A DNA stretch of 64,000 nt from NCBI RefSeq assembly GCF_900104605.1, contig NZ_LT629960.1, forward strand, positions 310,001-374,000, written 5' to 3'. Of this stretch, positions 43,884 through 54,363 are shown piece after piece. The stretch comes from Tidjanibacter massiliensis. GTDB lineage: Bacteria; Bacteroidota; Bacteroidia; Bacteroidales; Rikenellaceae. Each line of letters begins with the position of its first letter. The first letter of the stretch is position 1. Position numbers and translations under genes: made by a program. The notes beneath the pieces were generated by a model, which ran no database searches, was not told where the DNA came from, and saw only the letters and a program-made list of their open reading frames with translations.

Positions 43884-44173
43884 TGCGTTTGGCTCTGGCG
43901 CGTGTCCGATAGCAGCGGAAAAACACCGTCAGCGGGCAGGATACATCTTTCGATGAAGGTTCCTGCCGGTTGTTTGGTGCGGAGCGGATGTATGGATTTC
44001 GGCAAGGAAGATTGGCATATGTTTCCCGCACGGATGATGTCGTTTCTTTGGCGGAACAAAAGCGCTGTCTCGTTCCGCTCATTTCGTGCCGACCGCCGTA
44101 TGCGGTACGAATGGAACTCTTCGAGGAAAATCTCCATGCCGCAGCGATTTTAGAGGCAGACAAAAGTAAAACA
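43884..44173. other. Intergenic region without recognisable gene
   Basis: About 290 bp between the threonine aldolase and the tRNA. A minus-strand frame starting at 44137 (about 120 codons) runs antisense into the aldolase and was not accepted. No repeats or RNA motifs were recognised. Confidence 0.5.
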
Positions 44174-44196
44174 CCCGAAAAGTCCCGAAAAACGGG
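44174..44196 (-). terminator. Possible terminator of tRNA-Ser
   Basis: Minus strand: a short CCCG/CGGG hairpin with a T5 loop, followed by ACTTTT, about 50 nt beyond the tRNA 3' end. The stem is short, so the call is tentative. Confidence 0.35.
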
Positions 44197-44245
44197 TTCC
44201 TTTTTGGGCGTCTTATTTGTAAGGCCTTAATAATTAAGGTTATCT

Positions 44246-44334
44246 GCGGAGAGAGAGGGATTCGAACCCCCGGTACAGTAATCCCGTACGTCAGTTTAGC
44301 AAACTGGTGGTTTAAGCCACTCACCCATCTCTCC
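44246..44334 (-). tRNA. tRNA-Ser (anticodon GCT)
   Basis: The minus strand folds as a class II tRNA of 89 nt. The acceptor stem is GGAGAGA/TCTCTCC with discriminator G. The D arm contains GTGAGTGGCTTAAACCAC. The anticodon stem CAGTT closes the loop with GCT (reading AGC/AGU serine codons). A long variable arm (ACGTACGGGATTACTGTA region) and the T arm with GGTTCGAATCC follow. CCA is not encoded. It has a near-ideal promoter 23 nt upstream. Confidence 0.95.
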
Positions 44335-44357
44335 GGGCTTCTTGTCTTAAGCGGATG

Positions 44358-44388
44358 CAAATATAAGCCAAAAAAACGATTATCCAAA
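44358..44388 (-). promoter_or_regulatory. Promoter of tRNA-Ser
   Basis: Minus strand TTTG (44388-44385), exactly 19 nt, TATATTTG (44365-44358). This is the best match to the Bacteroidetes consensus in the window. Confidence 0.7.
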
Positions 44389-44696
44389 GCCTGGTGGCGG
44401 AGAAAATGCCGGAGACCGTTTGTGGCATTCGGTCCGGGGTATTTTTTGGGACCGGTCAAGACGACGGAGCAGTCGGGGAAATGTTTATGTAGGGTCGGCA
44501 GGCGGTATGGGGAGCCGTGAGGTACGGCGAAGAGCGGTTTCGGGGAGAGAGGCGGCGGGCGCTACTCTTTACGACAGGAGATATCGGCTTGATTGTGCGT
44601 ATTGTGCGGAGGAGGATTCCGCAGGGGGCATGGCGTATGGGCCGGAAAAAAGATGATATAATGGTCGGGCATGACACTGTAATGCCGGTGATTTTG

Positions 44697-44704
44697 TATC
44701 TTTG
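44697..44704 (+). promoter_or_regulatory. -7 box of purB
   Basis: TATCTTTG ends 24 nt before ATG 44729. An in-frame TTG at 44702 overlaps the box and so cannot be the start. The ~350 bp between the tRNA promoter and this box holds no accepted gene. Confidence 0.5.
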
Positions 44705-44728
44705 TTCCTTAGCAAAACCAATGCAGAT

Positions 44729-46045
44729 ATGATAGAGAGATACAGCCGGCCTGCCATGCGGGCCATTTGGACGGAACAACGGAAATTCGAGGCATACCTG
44801 AGGGTGGAGATACTTGCTGCGGAGGCGTGGAGCGAGCTCGGCGTCATTCCGAAGGAGGATGTCGCCAAGCTGTGGGAGAAGGCGTCGTTCAGCATAGACC
44901 GTATAAAGGAAATAGAGGAGCAGACGCATCACGATATCGTGGCTTTCACGCGTGCCGTCAGCGAGACGCTTGGCGAGGAGCGCAAGTGGGTGCATTATGG
45001 TCTGACGAGTACCGATGTGGTGGATACGGCCAACGGGTATCTCATCAAGCAGGCCAACGAGATATTGCTGAAAGATATCGAGGATTTCATCGAGATGCTG
45101 CGCCGGCAGGCACTTCGTTTCAAGGATACGCCCTGCATCGGACGCACGCACGGTATCCATGCCGATATTACCTGTTTCGGCCTCAAGTGGGTGCTGTGGC
45201 ACGAGGAGATGATGCGGAATTTGGAGCGTTTCCGTGCGGCGGCCCGCAATATCGAGGTGGGCAAACTCAGCGGGGCGGTCGGTAATTTCGCCAACATTCC
45301 GCCTTTCATACAGGATTATGTATGCGAAAAGCTCGGTATCCAGAGTGCCAATATCTCCACGCAGGTCATCCAGCGCGACCGGCATGCCTACTACATGGCG
45401 ACGCTCGCTGTCATTGCCGCTTCGCTCGAACAGATGGCGTTCGAGGTGCGGAACCTGCAGCGCACCGAGGTGCACGAAGTGGAGGAGGCCTTCGGTAAGG
45501 GTCAGAAGGGGTCGAGTGCCATGCCGCACAAGCGTAATCCCATCAGCAGCGAAAACATTACGGGGTGTGCACGCGTGATGCGCGGATACATGCTTACGTT
45601 CTATGAGAACGTGGCGCTGTGGCACGAGCGGGATATCTCCCATTCGGCTACCGAGCGCATCATCCTGCCCGACGCCACCATGCTGCTCGACTATATGCTG
45701 ACGCGTTTCCGTGGCGTGCTCGAAAACCTGACGGTCTTTCCGGAGGTGATGCTGGAGAACATCTACCGCACGCGCGGCGTCATCTTCGCCCAGCGCGTCA
45801 TGAACGCCCTTATCGGGAAGGGGCTTTCGCGCGAGGGAGCCTACGACATGGTGCAGCCCATCGCCATGCGGGCCATGGGCGAGCGGCGCGATTATCAGGA
45901 GCTGCTGCACGAGAGCCCGGAGGTGATGAAGTATCTGACCGGCGAGGAGCTGGATGCATGTTTCACACTGGATTACTATATGAAGAATGTAGATTACATC
46001 TACCGCAGGGCGGGGATTAAAGAAGATTCAGAAGAAGAACGATAG
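44729..46045 (+). CDS. purB: Adenylosuccinate lyase
   Basis: Catalyses two beta-eliminations in purine synthesis (SAICAR to AICAR, adenylosuccinate to AMP). The 438-aa product starts [19 protein letters not shown]. It carries [16 protein letters not shown] and [13 protein letters not shown], and the fumarase-superfamily signature [12 protein letters not shown] with the catalytic serine loop. It lies 2 nt upstream of purA, so the two steps from IMP to AMP are encoded side by side. Confidence 0.97.
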   Translation: MIERYSRPAMRAIWTEQRKFEAYLRVEILAAEAWSELGVIPKEDVAKLWEKASFSIDRIKEIEEQTHHDIVAFTRAVSETLGEERKWVHYGLTSTDVVDTANGYLIKQANEILLKDIEDFIEMLRRQALRFKDTPCIGRTHGIHADITCFGLKWVLWHEEMMRNLERFRAAARNIEVGKLSGAVGNFANIPPFIQDYVCEKLGIQSANISTQVIQRDRHAYYMATLAVIAASLEQMAFEVRNLQRTEVHEVEEAFGKGQKGSSAMPHKRNPISSENITGCARVMRGYMLTFYENVALWHERDISHSATERIILPDATMLLDYMLTRFRGVLENLTVFPEVMLENIYRTRGVIFAQRVMNALIGKGLSREGAYDMVQPIAMRAMGERRDYQELLHESPEVMKYLTGEELDACFTLDYYMKNVDYIYRRAGIKEDSEEER

Positions 46046-46047
46046 CG

Positions 46048-47331
46048 ATGAAAAAGAGGCTGGTTGTCGTCGGAACCCAGTGGGGGGACGAGGGAAAAGG
46101 AAAGATAACCGATTATTATGCCGGGAACGCCGATGTGGTGGTGCGTTATCAGGGCGGAAACAATGCCGGTCACACCATTACGTTCGACGGGCAGCGGTTC
46201 GCCTTGCAAAGCATACCGTCGGGTATATTCAATCCGCACATCAAGAATGTGATGGCCAACGGCATGGTGGTGAACCCGGTGAGCGTCGTCAGCGAGCTGG
46301 AGGCGCTGGAGGCGCGCGGTATCAGGGAGTATAATCTCTACATTTCCGACCGGGCAGCGGTCGTGATGCCTTACCATTCGGTGCTCGACGGGGCGATGGA
46401 ATCCATGAAAGGAGGCAAGCTTATCGGGACGACCAAGAAGGGAATAGGCCCGGCGTATGCCGACAAGTACGAACGGACGGGCATCCGCATGGGCGACCTG
46501 CTCGATGCGGACTATTTCGCTGCGAGGCTGCGCGACGCGCTGGAGGAGAAAAACATGGAGCTGCGCATGTTCGGATGCGAACCCATGTCGTTCGACACGA
46601 TTTATGCGCAGTACATGGAGCTTGCCGGCAGGCTTGGCAAATACATATGCGATACGTCCGTGCTGATAAACGAGGAGATAGAGAAAGGGTCGAAAATCCT
46701 TTTCGAAGGGGCTCAGGGCGTCATGCTCTGCATCGACCACGGAACCTACCCCTATGTGACCTCCTCCAGTCCTACGGCGTCGAGCGTTCCGCAGAATACG
46801 GGCATCGCTCCGCGGTATGTCGATAACGTATTGGGGGTCTGCAAGGCCTACACCACGCGGGTGGGCGAGGGTCCTTTCCCGACGGAGCTCGAAGGCGCCA
46901 CGGCGGATTATATCCGCGAACGCGGACACGAATACGGTACCGTGACGGGGCGTCCGCGCAGGGTGGGCTGGCTCGACGCGGTAGTGCTCAACCATACCCG
47001 CCGGGTGAGCGGCATCGATTATCTGGCGCTCATGCTGTTTGACGTCCTTTCCGGGCTCGACACGGTGAAGATATGCGTCGCTTACGAGCTCGACGGAAAA
47101 CGTATCGAGACCATGCCGCCTACCATTCCGCAGTTCCAGCGCTGCAAGCCGGTCTATATCGAGCTGCCGGGCTGGAAAGAGGATATTTCCGGTATCAAGA
47201 GTTTCGGGGAGCTGCCGCAGGCGGCGCAGGATTATGTGCGTAAAATCGAGGAGCTGACGAAAATCAAGGTGGCCGTACTGTCCGTAGGGCCCGACCGGTT
47301 GCAGACCGTGCGGCTTTGCGATATATTTTAA
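46048..47331 (+). CDS. purA: Adenylosuccinate synthetase
   Basis: A GTP-dependent ligase joining IMP and aspartate. The 427-aa product has the P-loop variant GTQWGDEGKGKITDYYA at the N-terminus, NNAGHTI, GTTKKGIGPAYADK and GRPRRVGWLDAVVL, all family-diagnostic. It follows purB by 2 nt and is closed by a strong hairpin terminator. Confidence 0.98.
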   Translation: MKKRLVVVGTQWGDEGKGKITDYYAGNADVVVRYQGGNNAGHTITFDGQRFALQSIPSGIFNPHIKNVMANGMVVNPVSVVSELEALEARGIREYNLYISDRAAVVMPYHSVLDGAMESMKGGKLIGTTKKGIGPAYADKYERTGIRMGDLLDADYFAARLRDALEEKNMELRMFGCEPMSFDTIYAQYMELAGRLGKYICDTSVLINEEIEKGSKILFEGAQGVMLCIDHGTYPYVTSSSPTASSVPQNTGIAPRYVDNVLGVCKAYTTRVGEGPFPTELEGATADYIRERGHEYGTVTGRPRRVGWLDAVVLNHTRRVSGIDYLALMLFDVLSGLDTVKICVAYELDGKRIETMPPTIPQFQRCKPVYIELPGWKEDISGIKSFGELPQAAQDYVRKIEELTKIKVAVLSVGPDRLQTVRLCDIF

Positions 47332-47361
47332 ATCTTCGCGGACACGCCGTGTCTTTGGAAT

Positions 47362-47400
47362 CGTTTCCCGGCCGCCACGGCGGCCGGGAAACGTCGTTTT
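47362..47400 (+). terminator. Terminator of purB-purA
   Basis: A perfect 14-bp stem (CGTTTCCCGGCCGC with its complement) with a 4-nt loop is followed by TCGTTTT, 30 nt after the purA stop. Confidence 0.8.
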
Positions 47401-47813
47401 CGCCCATATCTTTCTGCTTTCGGCGGGATAGCGGGTGCGGCGGATGCTGGACGTCCGGCATCTTTCCGGCGGAACCCGCAGTGACGAGTCCGTTTTCGGA
47501 ACGTTGTATCCGGCGATTGTCCGTTTGTTTTACGGGTTCCTCCGTCGTGTTCGGAAAACATTTCGTTCTTGGTGGCGTGATGTCCAGGGAGCATTCGGAA
47601 GTCTGGCGAAACGCAGCTCCTCTTGCGGAAAAGAAAGCACGGCAAAAGGTAGGTACTTGGTATCGGTTCGTGGAGCAGGCTGCTGTTCCGCGCGGAAAGA
47701 TAGCGGTACGGTATTTCTGTTCCCTGGCGTGGGCCGTACGTGCGGTATGATTCGTGCCGCGGTCTGTACGGGAGAGACCGGGGTTGCGGAATGGGATTTT
47801 TACGAAATAATTC
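47401..47813. other. Intergenic region without recognisable gene
   Basis: About 410 bp of ordinary composition. Several frames are open on both strands, but they are Arg/Cys/Gly-rich, overlap one another and have no promoter or start signal. None is supported. Confidence 0.5.
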
Positions 47814-47827
47814 CTATCTTTAGATAG
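47814..47827 (+). promoter_or_regulatory. Near-consensus -7 box within a palindrome upstream of a small exported protein
   Basis: CTATCTTTAGATAG is a 14-nt palindrome containing TATCTTTA, one base from TAnnTTTG, 19 nt before ATG 47847. Confidence 0.35.
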
Positions 47828-47846
47828 TGTTTTAAAAAGCCTGTGT

Positions 47847-48302
47847 ATGTGGAGAAAGAGAATAACGGTATGGCTTGTCCTGCTCCTTGCGGGAGGAGGG
47901 AGTCTGTTGGGCGGAGAGCCTGTACCGGAGACCGACAGCATCGTACTCGGACTGACGCCGGTATTTCCCGTATCCGACAGAACGGATGCGGCCGGAGAGA
48001 AGGACGGATTTTATGTCTACTCCGAGCTCGGGTTTCGGTTGGTATGGGGCGGCATCGCGGTTTATCTGGATTTCGGAGTGGACAAACTCCGGCCCTATCT
48101 GATGGATGACCAGGGGAACCGCTTGGTGTTCGACAGCCTGCTCGAAGCGCTCAACTACCTTTCGGCACGGGGATGGGAACTGGCGGAGGTCTATCCGGAG
48201 GTAGATGACGGCGATTCCTCGGCATGCTATCTGATGAGGAAGAAGCTGTGCGATTTTACGCTGCAGGAGCGGGAAATTTACGATAGCTATGTCAGGAGGT
48301 GA
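47847..48302 (+). CDS. Exported protein of unknown function with a DUF4177-like C-terminal segment
   Basis: The 151-aa product has a signal peptide (MWRKRITVWLVLLLAGGGSL, cleavage near LLGG-EP), so it is periplasmic or surface-located. The C-terminal part reads SLLEALNYLSARGWELAEVY and ends with a strand containing CYLMRKK. This recalls the small DUF4177-type fold (L-N-x-x-G-W-E-L-V), but the match is by eye only. It is convergent with the next gene across a long palindrome. No partner genes suggest a function. Confidence 0.65.
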   Translation: MWRKRITVWLVLLLAGGGSLLGGEPVPETDSIVLGLTPVFPVSDRTDAAGEKDGFYVYSELGFRLVWGGIAVYLDFGVDKLRPYLMDDQGNRLVFDSLLEALNYLSARGWELAEVYPEVDDGDSSACYLMRKKLCDFTLQEREIYDSYVRR

Positions 48303-48346
48303 CGGGCCTGTCCGGAGACTTCCGGGGTGACCCGTCGCGGGATAAG

Positions 48347-48386
48347 CGGACAGGGATGCCGGGCAATTGCCCGGCATCCCTGTCCG
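48347..48386. terminator. 40-nt perfect palindrome between convergent genes
   Basis: A 20-bp inverted repeat with no loop (CGGACAGGGATGCCGGGCAA and its exact complement). It probably works as a bidirectional terminator. Its outer arms recur at 63701-63730. Confidence 0.55.
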
Positions 48387-48420
48387 CGTCCGTTCGGTAG
48401 ACGGCCGCAGTATTTTCCGG

Positions 48421-48894
48421 TTATTCGGAAAGCCGGCAGACGGTCGTTTGACCGGCGTGTGCGAAATAAGTGTCGTATGCGACTACGATACTTGCCGCAC
48501 CTCCCAGCAGGCAGCCTATTATCGCCCCTTTGATGAGCACTCGCTTGACAGTGAACTTGGTGCGGCTGAAAAGCCCTGCGGCCACTCCGCCGGTGATGGC
48601 ACCGAAACCGAAGCCAATGATGAGGTCGCGCAGGCAAAAGAGCGTTGTCTTGAAGTAGAACCAGAAGCCGCGGAGCCTGGGGGCGTCGTGTGCTGCCGAC
48701 AGAGCCGGTGCAGCGGCGGTATCGGCCGGAATGTATTCCCTGCACTCCGTGCCGACAGGGGTGTCCGTTGCGGGGGACTCTCCGTAACCGGTATCGGTAG
48801 TGGGGGTGGCAGATGTGGATGTGTCGGCATGTGCCGGTGTGCTGGATGAAAGCGCCAGAACGAGTACGGCGCAGAAAAGGTAAACGGCTTTCAT
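48421..48894 (-). CDS. Exported/membrane protein of unknown function with two C-terminal helices
   Basis: The 157-aa product has an N-terminal signal peptide (cleavage near AHA-DT), a Thr/Ser/Ala/Pro-rich linker (~23-80) with one Cys, then two glycine-rich membrane helices. These are the segment around DLIIGFGFGAITGGVAAGLF and the segment around KGAIIGCLLGGAASIVV. Glycine-zipper-like spacing in the helices is reminiscent of small Gly-zipper membrane proteins, without further support. It has its own -7 box and is convergent with the gene ending at 48302. Confidence 0.6.
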   Translation of the reverse strand: MKAVYLFCAVLVLALSSSTPAHADTSTSATPTTDTGYGESPATDTPVGTECREYIPADTAAAPALSAAHDAPRLRGFWFYFKTTLFCLRDLIIGFGFGAITGGVAAGLFSRTKFTVKRVLIKGAIIGCLLGGAASIVVAYDTYFAHAGQTTVCRLSE

Positions 48895-48929
48895 GATGGC
48901 AATGGTTTTAAGGTTCGTGAGTCGTTTCT

Positions 48930-48937
48930 CAAATATA
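48930..48937 (-). promoter_or_regulatory. -7 box of the two-helix exported protein gene
   Basis: TATATTTG on the minus strand, 35 nt before ATG 48894. No -33 TTG at the usual spacing. Confidence 0.4.
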
Positions 48938-49207
48938 ATGATAAAAAACGGATATATGATGCTGCTTATCGGTTCTTTGGATTGTAGAAAAGTGTAATTT
49001 GTCTCTGTTATTGGACGCTTTCGGTTGGCTTGGTTGCTGTGGTACGCGTATTTTGTGGAGGCAATCGTTTATCGCAATGACGGGTTATGCGCCGTTCGCT
49101 GTCTTCGCTCGGAATATGAAGCGGTCATGTCGGTTGGGGTCGGCAATGAATGTGTTTTTTATCTCTCTCTTCTTTTCTGAGTTCGGCCGGGCTGATAAGG
49201 ATGTGTC
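48938..49207. other. Intergenic region without recognisable gene
   Basis: About 270 bp on the far side of the inverted-repeat element. It is T-rich in part (49150-49180). No supported reading frame. Confidence 0.5.
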
Positions 49208-49301
49208 GTGTTCCGGATTGTCGGTAACAGTCTACAGTCCATGGTATGGGGTGGCCATCTTTTACCGACAGGATAAACAGTACCGACAATTCCGGAAACA
49301 C
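49208..49301. repeat. 94-nt element with ~20-bp terminal inverted repeats, downstream of hutI
   Basis: The left arm GTGTTCCGGATTGTCGGTA (49208-49226) and the right arm TACCGACAATTCCGGAAACAC (49281-49301) are complementary except for two single-base gaps. They enclose 54 nt that contain another TACCGACA copy (49263-49270) and an ATGG/CCAT mini-hairpin. It could be a miniature inverted-repeat element or a structured 3' region of the hut transcript. Confidence 0.5.
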
Positions 49302-49304
49302 AAA

Positions 49305-49329
49305 CGGGGAAGCCCGAAGGGCTTCCCCG
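49305..49329 (-). terminator. Terminator of the hut operon
   Basis: Minus strand: an 11-bp perfect stem (CGGGGAAGCCC with its complement), 3-nt loop, then TTTGTGTTT, 24 nt after the hutI stop. Confidence 0.7.
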
Positions 49330-49352
49330 TTGTCATGATGACGACTTATGAC

Positions 49353-50591
49353 TTACAATACCCTTTTGCCTCCGAGTATGAGCCCTGCGGTGAGGGAGGT
49401 GCCGTAAGCGTAGGGGATGAATTCGAGCGACGACACGGGCTGCGTAATCCAGAGGTTCGCCCGCTTCCCTTTGGTAATGCTGCCGTGCGACGCTTGCAAT
49501 CCCATGGCGTAGGCGCCGTTCAGGGTGGCCGCATTGAAAGCCTCCTGCGGATTCATGCGCAGCTTGATGCAGGCGAGCGACACGATGAACTTCATGTTGC
49601 CGGAGGGCGACGAACCGGGATTGAAATCGGAGGCGATGGCCACGCCCAGTCCGGCATCAATCATCCTGCGGGCCGGCGGATAGTTCATGCCGAGGAAGAA
49701 GGCGGCTCCGGGCAGGATGGTCGGCATGGTCTGCGAACCGAGCAGCGCGGCGATTTCTTCTTCGCCTGTGAATTCGAGGTGGTCTACCGAGAGCGCACCG
49801 TGCGCCACGCCTACCTGGATGCCTCCCGATGCGGCGAGCTCGTTGGCGTGGATTTTCGGACGCATACCGTACTTCGCGCCGCATTCGAGCATGTGTGCGG
49901 TCTCCTCCGGAGTGAAGAAGCCGCGGTCGCAGAAGACGTCCACGAAATCGGCGAGTCCTTCGGCTGCCACGGCCGGTATCATCTCCCGGCAAATAAGGTC
50001 CACGTATTCGGCCTGTCGACCAATGTAGTCGCGTGCTACGGCATGGGCGCCGAGGAACGTGGCGCGGATGGTCATGGGCGATGCTTCGGCCATGCGGCGG
50101 ATGACGCGCAGCATCTTCAGCTCGTCCTGCGTGGAGAGTCCGTAGCCGCTCTTGATTTCCGCCGCACCGGTTCCGGATTCCATCATTTGGTGCAGGCGCG
50201 GCATCGCCTCGTCGTAGAGTTCCTGTTCGGTGGCCGTGTGCAGCCGGTCTGCCGAGTTGAGGATGCCTCCGCCGCGGCGGGCGATTTCCTCGTAGGAGAG
50301 GCCGTTGATTTTGTCCACGAATTCTCCTTCGCGGCTTCCTGCATAGACGATGTGCGTATGCGAGTCGCAGAAGGCGGGCAGCACGACGCCTCCGCGGGCG
50401 TCTATCTCTTCATCGGCCCTCCCTTCGGGCAGCTCTTCCATCCGTCCGTAGGATGCGATGAGGCCCTCTTCGGCGGTCAGGTAGGCGTTCTCCACGACCT
50501 CCAGCCGGGCCATATCGGCACCCGCGATGCGGTCGCGGCCGCTCTCGTCGATGCCGGCGAGTATCCCTATGTTTTTAATCGTCAGTTTCAT
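49353..50591 (-). CDS. hutI: Imidazolonepropionase
   Basis: The third step of histidine degradation, hydrolysing imidazolone-5-propionate to N-formimino-glutamate. The 412-aa amidohydrolase has the metal-binding DSHTHIVYAGSREGEF motif, VDVFCDRGFFTPEE, HANELAASGG with metal-site histidine, and SDFNPGSSPSGN. It is the last gene of ftcD-hutU-hutH-hutI, 98 bp after hutH, followed by a terminator. Confidence 0.96.
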   Translation of the reverse strand: MKLTIKNIGILAGIDESGRDRIAGADMARLEVVENAYLTAEEGLIASYGRMEELPEGRADEEIDARGGVVLPAFCDSHTHIVYAGSREGEFVDKINGLSYEEIARRGGGILNSADRLHTATEQELYDEAMPRLHQMMESGTGAAEIKSGYGLSTQDELKMLRVIRRMAEASPMTIRATFLGAHAVARDYIGRQAEYVDLICREMIPAVAAEGLADFVDVFCDRGFFTPEETAHMLECGAKYGMRPKIHANELAASGGIQVGVAHGALSVDHLEFTGEEEIAALLGSQTMPTILPGAAFFLGMNYPPARRMIDAGLGVAIASDFNPGSSPSGNMKFIVSLACIKLRMNPQEAFNAATLNGAYAMGLQASHGSITKGKRANLWITQPVSSLEFIPYAYGTSLTAGLILGGKRVL

Positions 50592-50689
50592 TGGATGTTG
50601 TTTTGCGGGCCGGAGCCCGGTTGTTTATAAATCACCGCTTCCCGTCGTTTCGGCGGAAAGCGGCGACTTGTAAAGACTATGCTGCGGCG

Positions 50690-52174
50690 TTACATGCCCC
50701 TGACGAACTGTACCGAACTTTCGATGTGCGGGTACATGATTTCGTCGTTGGAAATGAACGGAACACGTTTGCGGTATTCGGTGAATATCGCTTCGATTGC
50801 GGGTGACGACTTGAGGGGACGGCGGAACTCCAGCGCCTGTGCAGCGTTGAAAAGTTCGATGGCGAGTACCCGTTCGGTGTTGTTCACCACACGGTAGAGC
50901 TTGGTTGCCGCATTGGAGCCCATGCTCACATGGTCTTCCTGCCCCTGCGAGGAGGGAATCGAGTCGGCCGACGCCGGCATGCACAGTCCCTTGCTCTGGC
51001 TGACAATCGAGGCGGCCGTATACTGTGGAATCATGAAACCGCTGTTGAGGCCCGGATTGGCCACGAGGAACGAGGGCAGCCCGCGCGAACCGGAGATGAG
51101 CTTGTAGGTGCGGCGTTCGGAGATGTTGCCCAGCTCGGATACCGCGATGGCGAGGAAATCCATCGCCACGGCTATCGGCTGGCCGTGGAAGTTGCCGGCC
51201 GAGATGACGATGTCCTCGTCGGGGAATACCGTGGGGTTGTCCGTCACGCTGTTGATTTCCGTGGTGATGACGCTCTCCACGTAGTCGATGGTATCTTTCG
51301 ATGCGCCGTGTACCTGCGGGATGCAGCGGAAGGAGTAGGGGTCCTGTACGTGCTCCTTGTGGCGTGCTATCAGCTCGCTGCCCTTGAGCAGCTCGCGGAA
51401 GTTGCGTGCCGTTTCGAGCTGGCCGCGGTGGGCGCGCACCTTGTGAACCGGTTCGTAGAAGGGTTCGATGCGGCCGTCGAAGGCGTCGAGCGACATGGCG
51501 CCGATTTTGTCGGCGCACTCGGACAGGCGGCGTGCGTTCACCACGCACCATACGCCGAACGCGCTCATGAACTGCGTGCCGTTCAGCAGTGCCAGCCCCT
51601 CTTTGGACTGGAGTTCGATGGGCTCCCAACCGAACTTTTTCAGCACTTCGGATGCCGGTACATCTTTCCCTTCGAATTCCACTTCGCCCAGGCCGAGCAG
51701 CGGGAGCGACATGTGGGCGAGCGGAGCGAGGTCGCCCGATGCACCCAGCGACCCCTGCTGGTAGATGACGGGCAGGACGCCGTTGTTGAAGAAGTCGATG
51801 AGCCGTTCCACGGTCGCTACCTGTACGCCCGAATGACCGTAGGAGAGCGACTGGATTTTCAGCAGCAGAATCAGGCGGACGATTTCCGACGGAACCCGTT
51901 CGCCCGTTCCGCAGGCGTGCGACATGACGAGGTTTTTCTGGAGTTCGCCCAGACGCTTCTTGTCTACCGATATGTTGCAGAGCGAACCGAAGCCGGTCGT
52001 TACACCGTAAATCGGTGCTGCGTCCTTCTCTTCGGTCTTGCTGTCGAGATAGTCGCGGCAGCGCTGGATGCGCGTGCGCGCATCGTCCGACAGTTCGAGC
52101 CTGTATCCTCCGCGGGCAATTTCGTAGGCCTGCTGCGGAGTGATGTGTGCGGATGAAATCTTATGCGTTTTCAT
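50690..52174 (-). CDS. hutH: Histidine ammonia-lyase
   Basis: The first step of histidine degradation, releasing ammonia to give urocanate. The 494-aa product has the MIO-forming Ala-Ser-Gly in GSLGASGDLAPLAHMSLP, YGVTTGFGSL with the catalytic Tyr near residue 59, and QEDHVSMGSNAATK. Length is standard (~500). It is the third gene in the operon, with 103 bp to hutU upstream. Confidence 0.97.
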   Translation of the reverse strand: MKTHKISSAHITPQQAYEIARGGYRLELSDDARTRIQRCRDYLDSKTEEKDAAPIYGVTTGFGSLCNISVDKKRLGELQKNLVMSHACGTGERVPSEIVRLILLLKIQSLSYGHSGVQVATVERLIDFFNNGVLPVIYQQGSLGASGDLAPLAHMSLPLLGLGEVEFEGKDVPASEVLKKFGWEPIELQSKEGLALLNGTQFMSAFGVWCVVNARRLSECADKIGAMSLDAFDGRIEPFYEPVHKVRAHRGQLETARNFRELLKGSELIARHKEHVQDPYSFRCIPQVHGASKDTIDYVESVITTEINSVTDNPTVFPDEDIVISAGNFHGQPIAVAMDFLAIAVSELGNISERRTYKLISGSRGLPSFLVANPGLNSGFMIPQYTAASIVSQSKGLCMPASADSIPSSQGQEDHVSMGSNAATKLYRVVNNTERVLAIELFNAAQALEFRRPLKSSPAIEAIFTEYRKRVPFISNDEIMYPHIESSVQFVRGM

Positions 52175-52277
52175 TTGGTTGTCTTGTTACTGCTTCCTTC
52201 CGCGTGGGTCGCGGAAGGGCTGCGTTATTGATTGTGTATGTGCCGTGCGCCGGTGATGACCGGCGGAGCCGGAAACC

Positions 52278-54302
<2,025 letters not shown>

Positions 54303-54363
54303 GGGTGTTTCTGTTTTTGGAACCTGCGGCGGGATAACGGTGCACCCCGCCGCAGGCGGTTTG

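Noticed and set aside
43775-44137. 120-codon minus-strand frame with a TACTTTTG box 24 nt upstream
   Set aside because: Its second half is antisense to the threonine aldolase end and turns into Ser/Ala low complexity. No -33 element and no domain. The box alone is not enough.
47264-47941. Several overlapping open frames on both strands after purA
   Set aside because: Mutually overlapping, Arg/Cys/Gly-rich, cross the purA terminator, and have no start signals.
48999-50630. 543-codon plus-strand frame over hutI
   Set aside because: Antisense to imidazolonepropionase. The first ~110 codons run through the inverted-repeat element and hut terminator.
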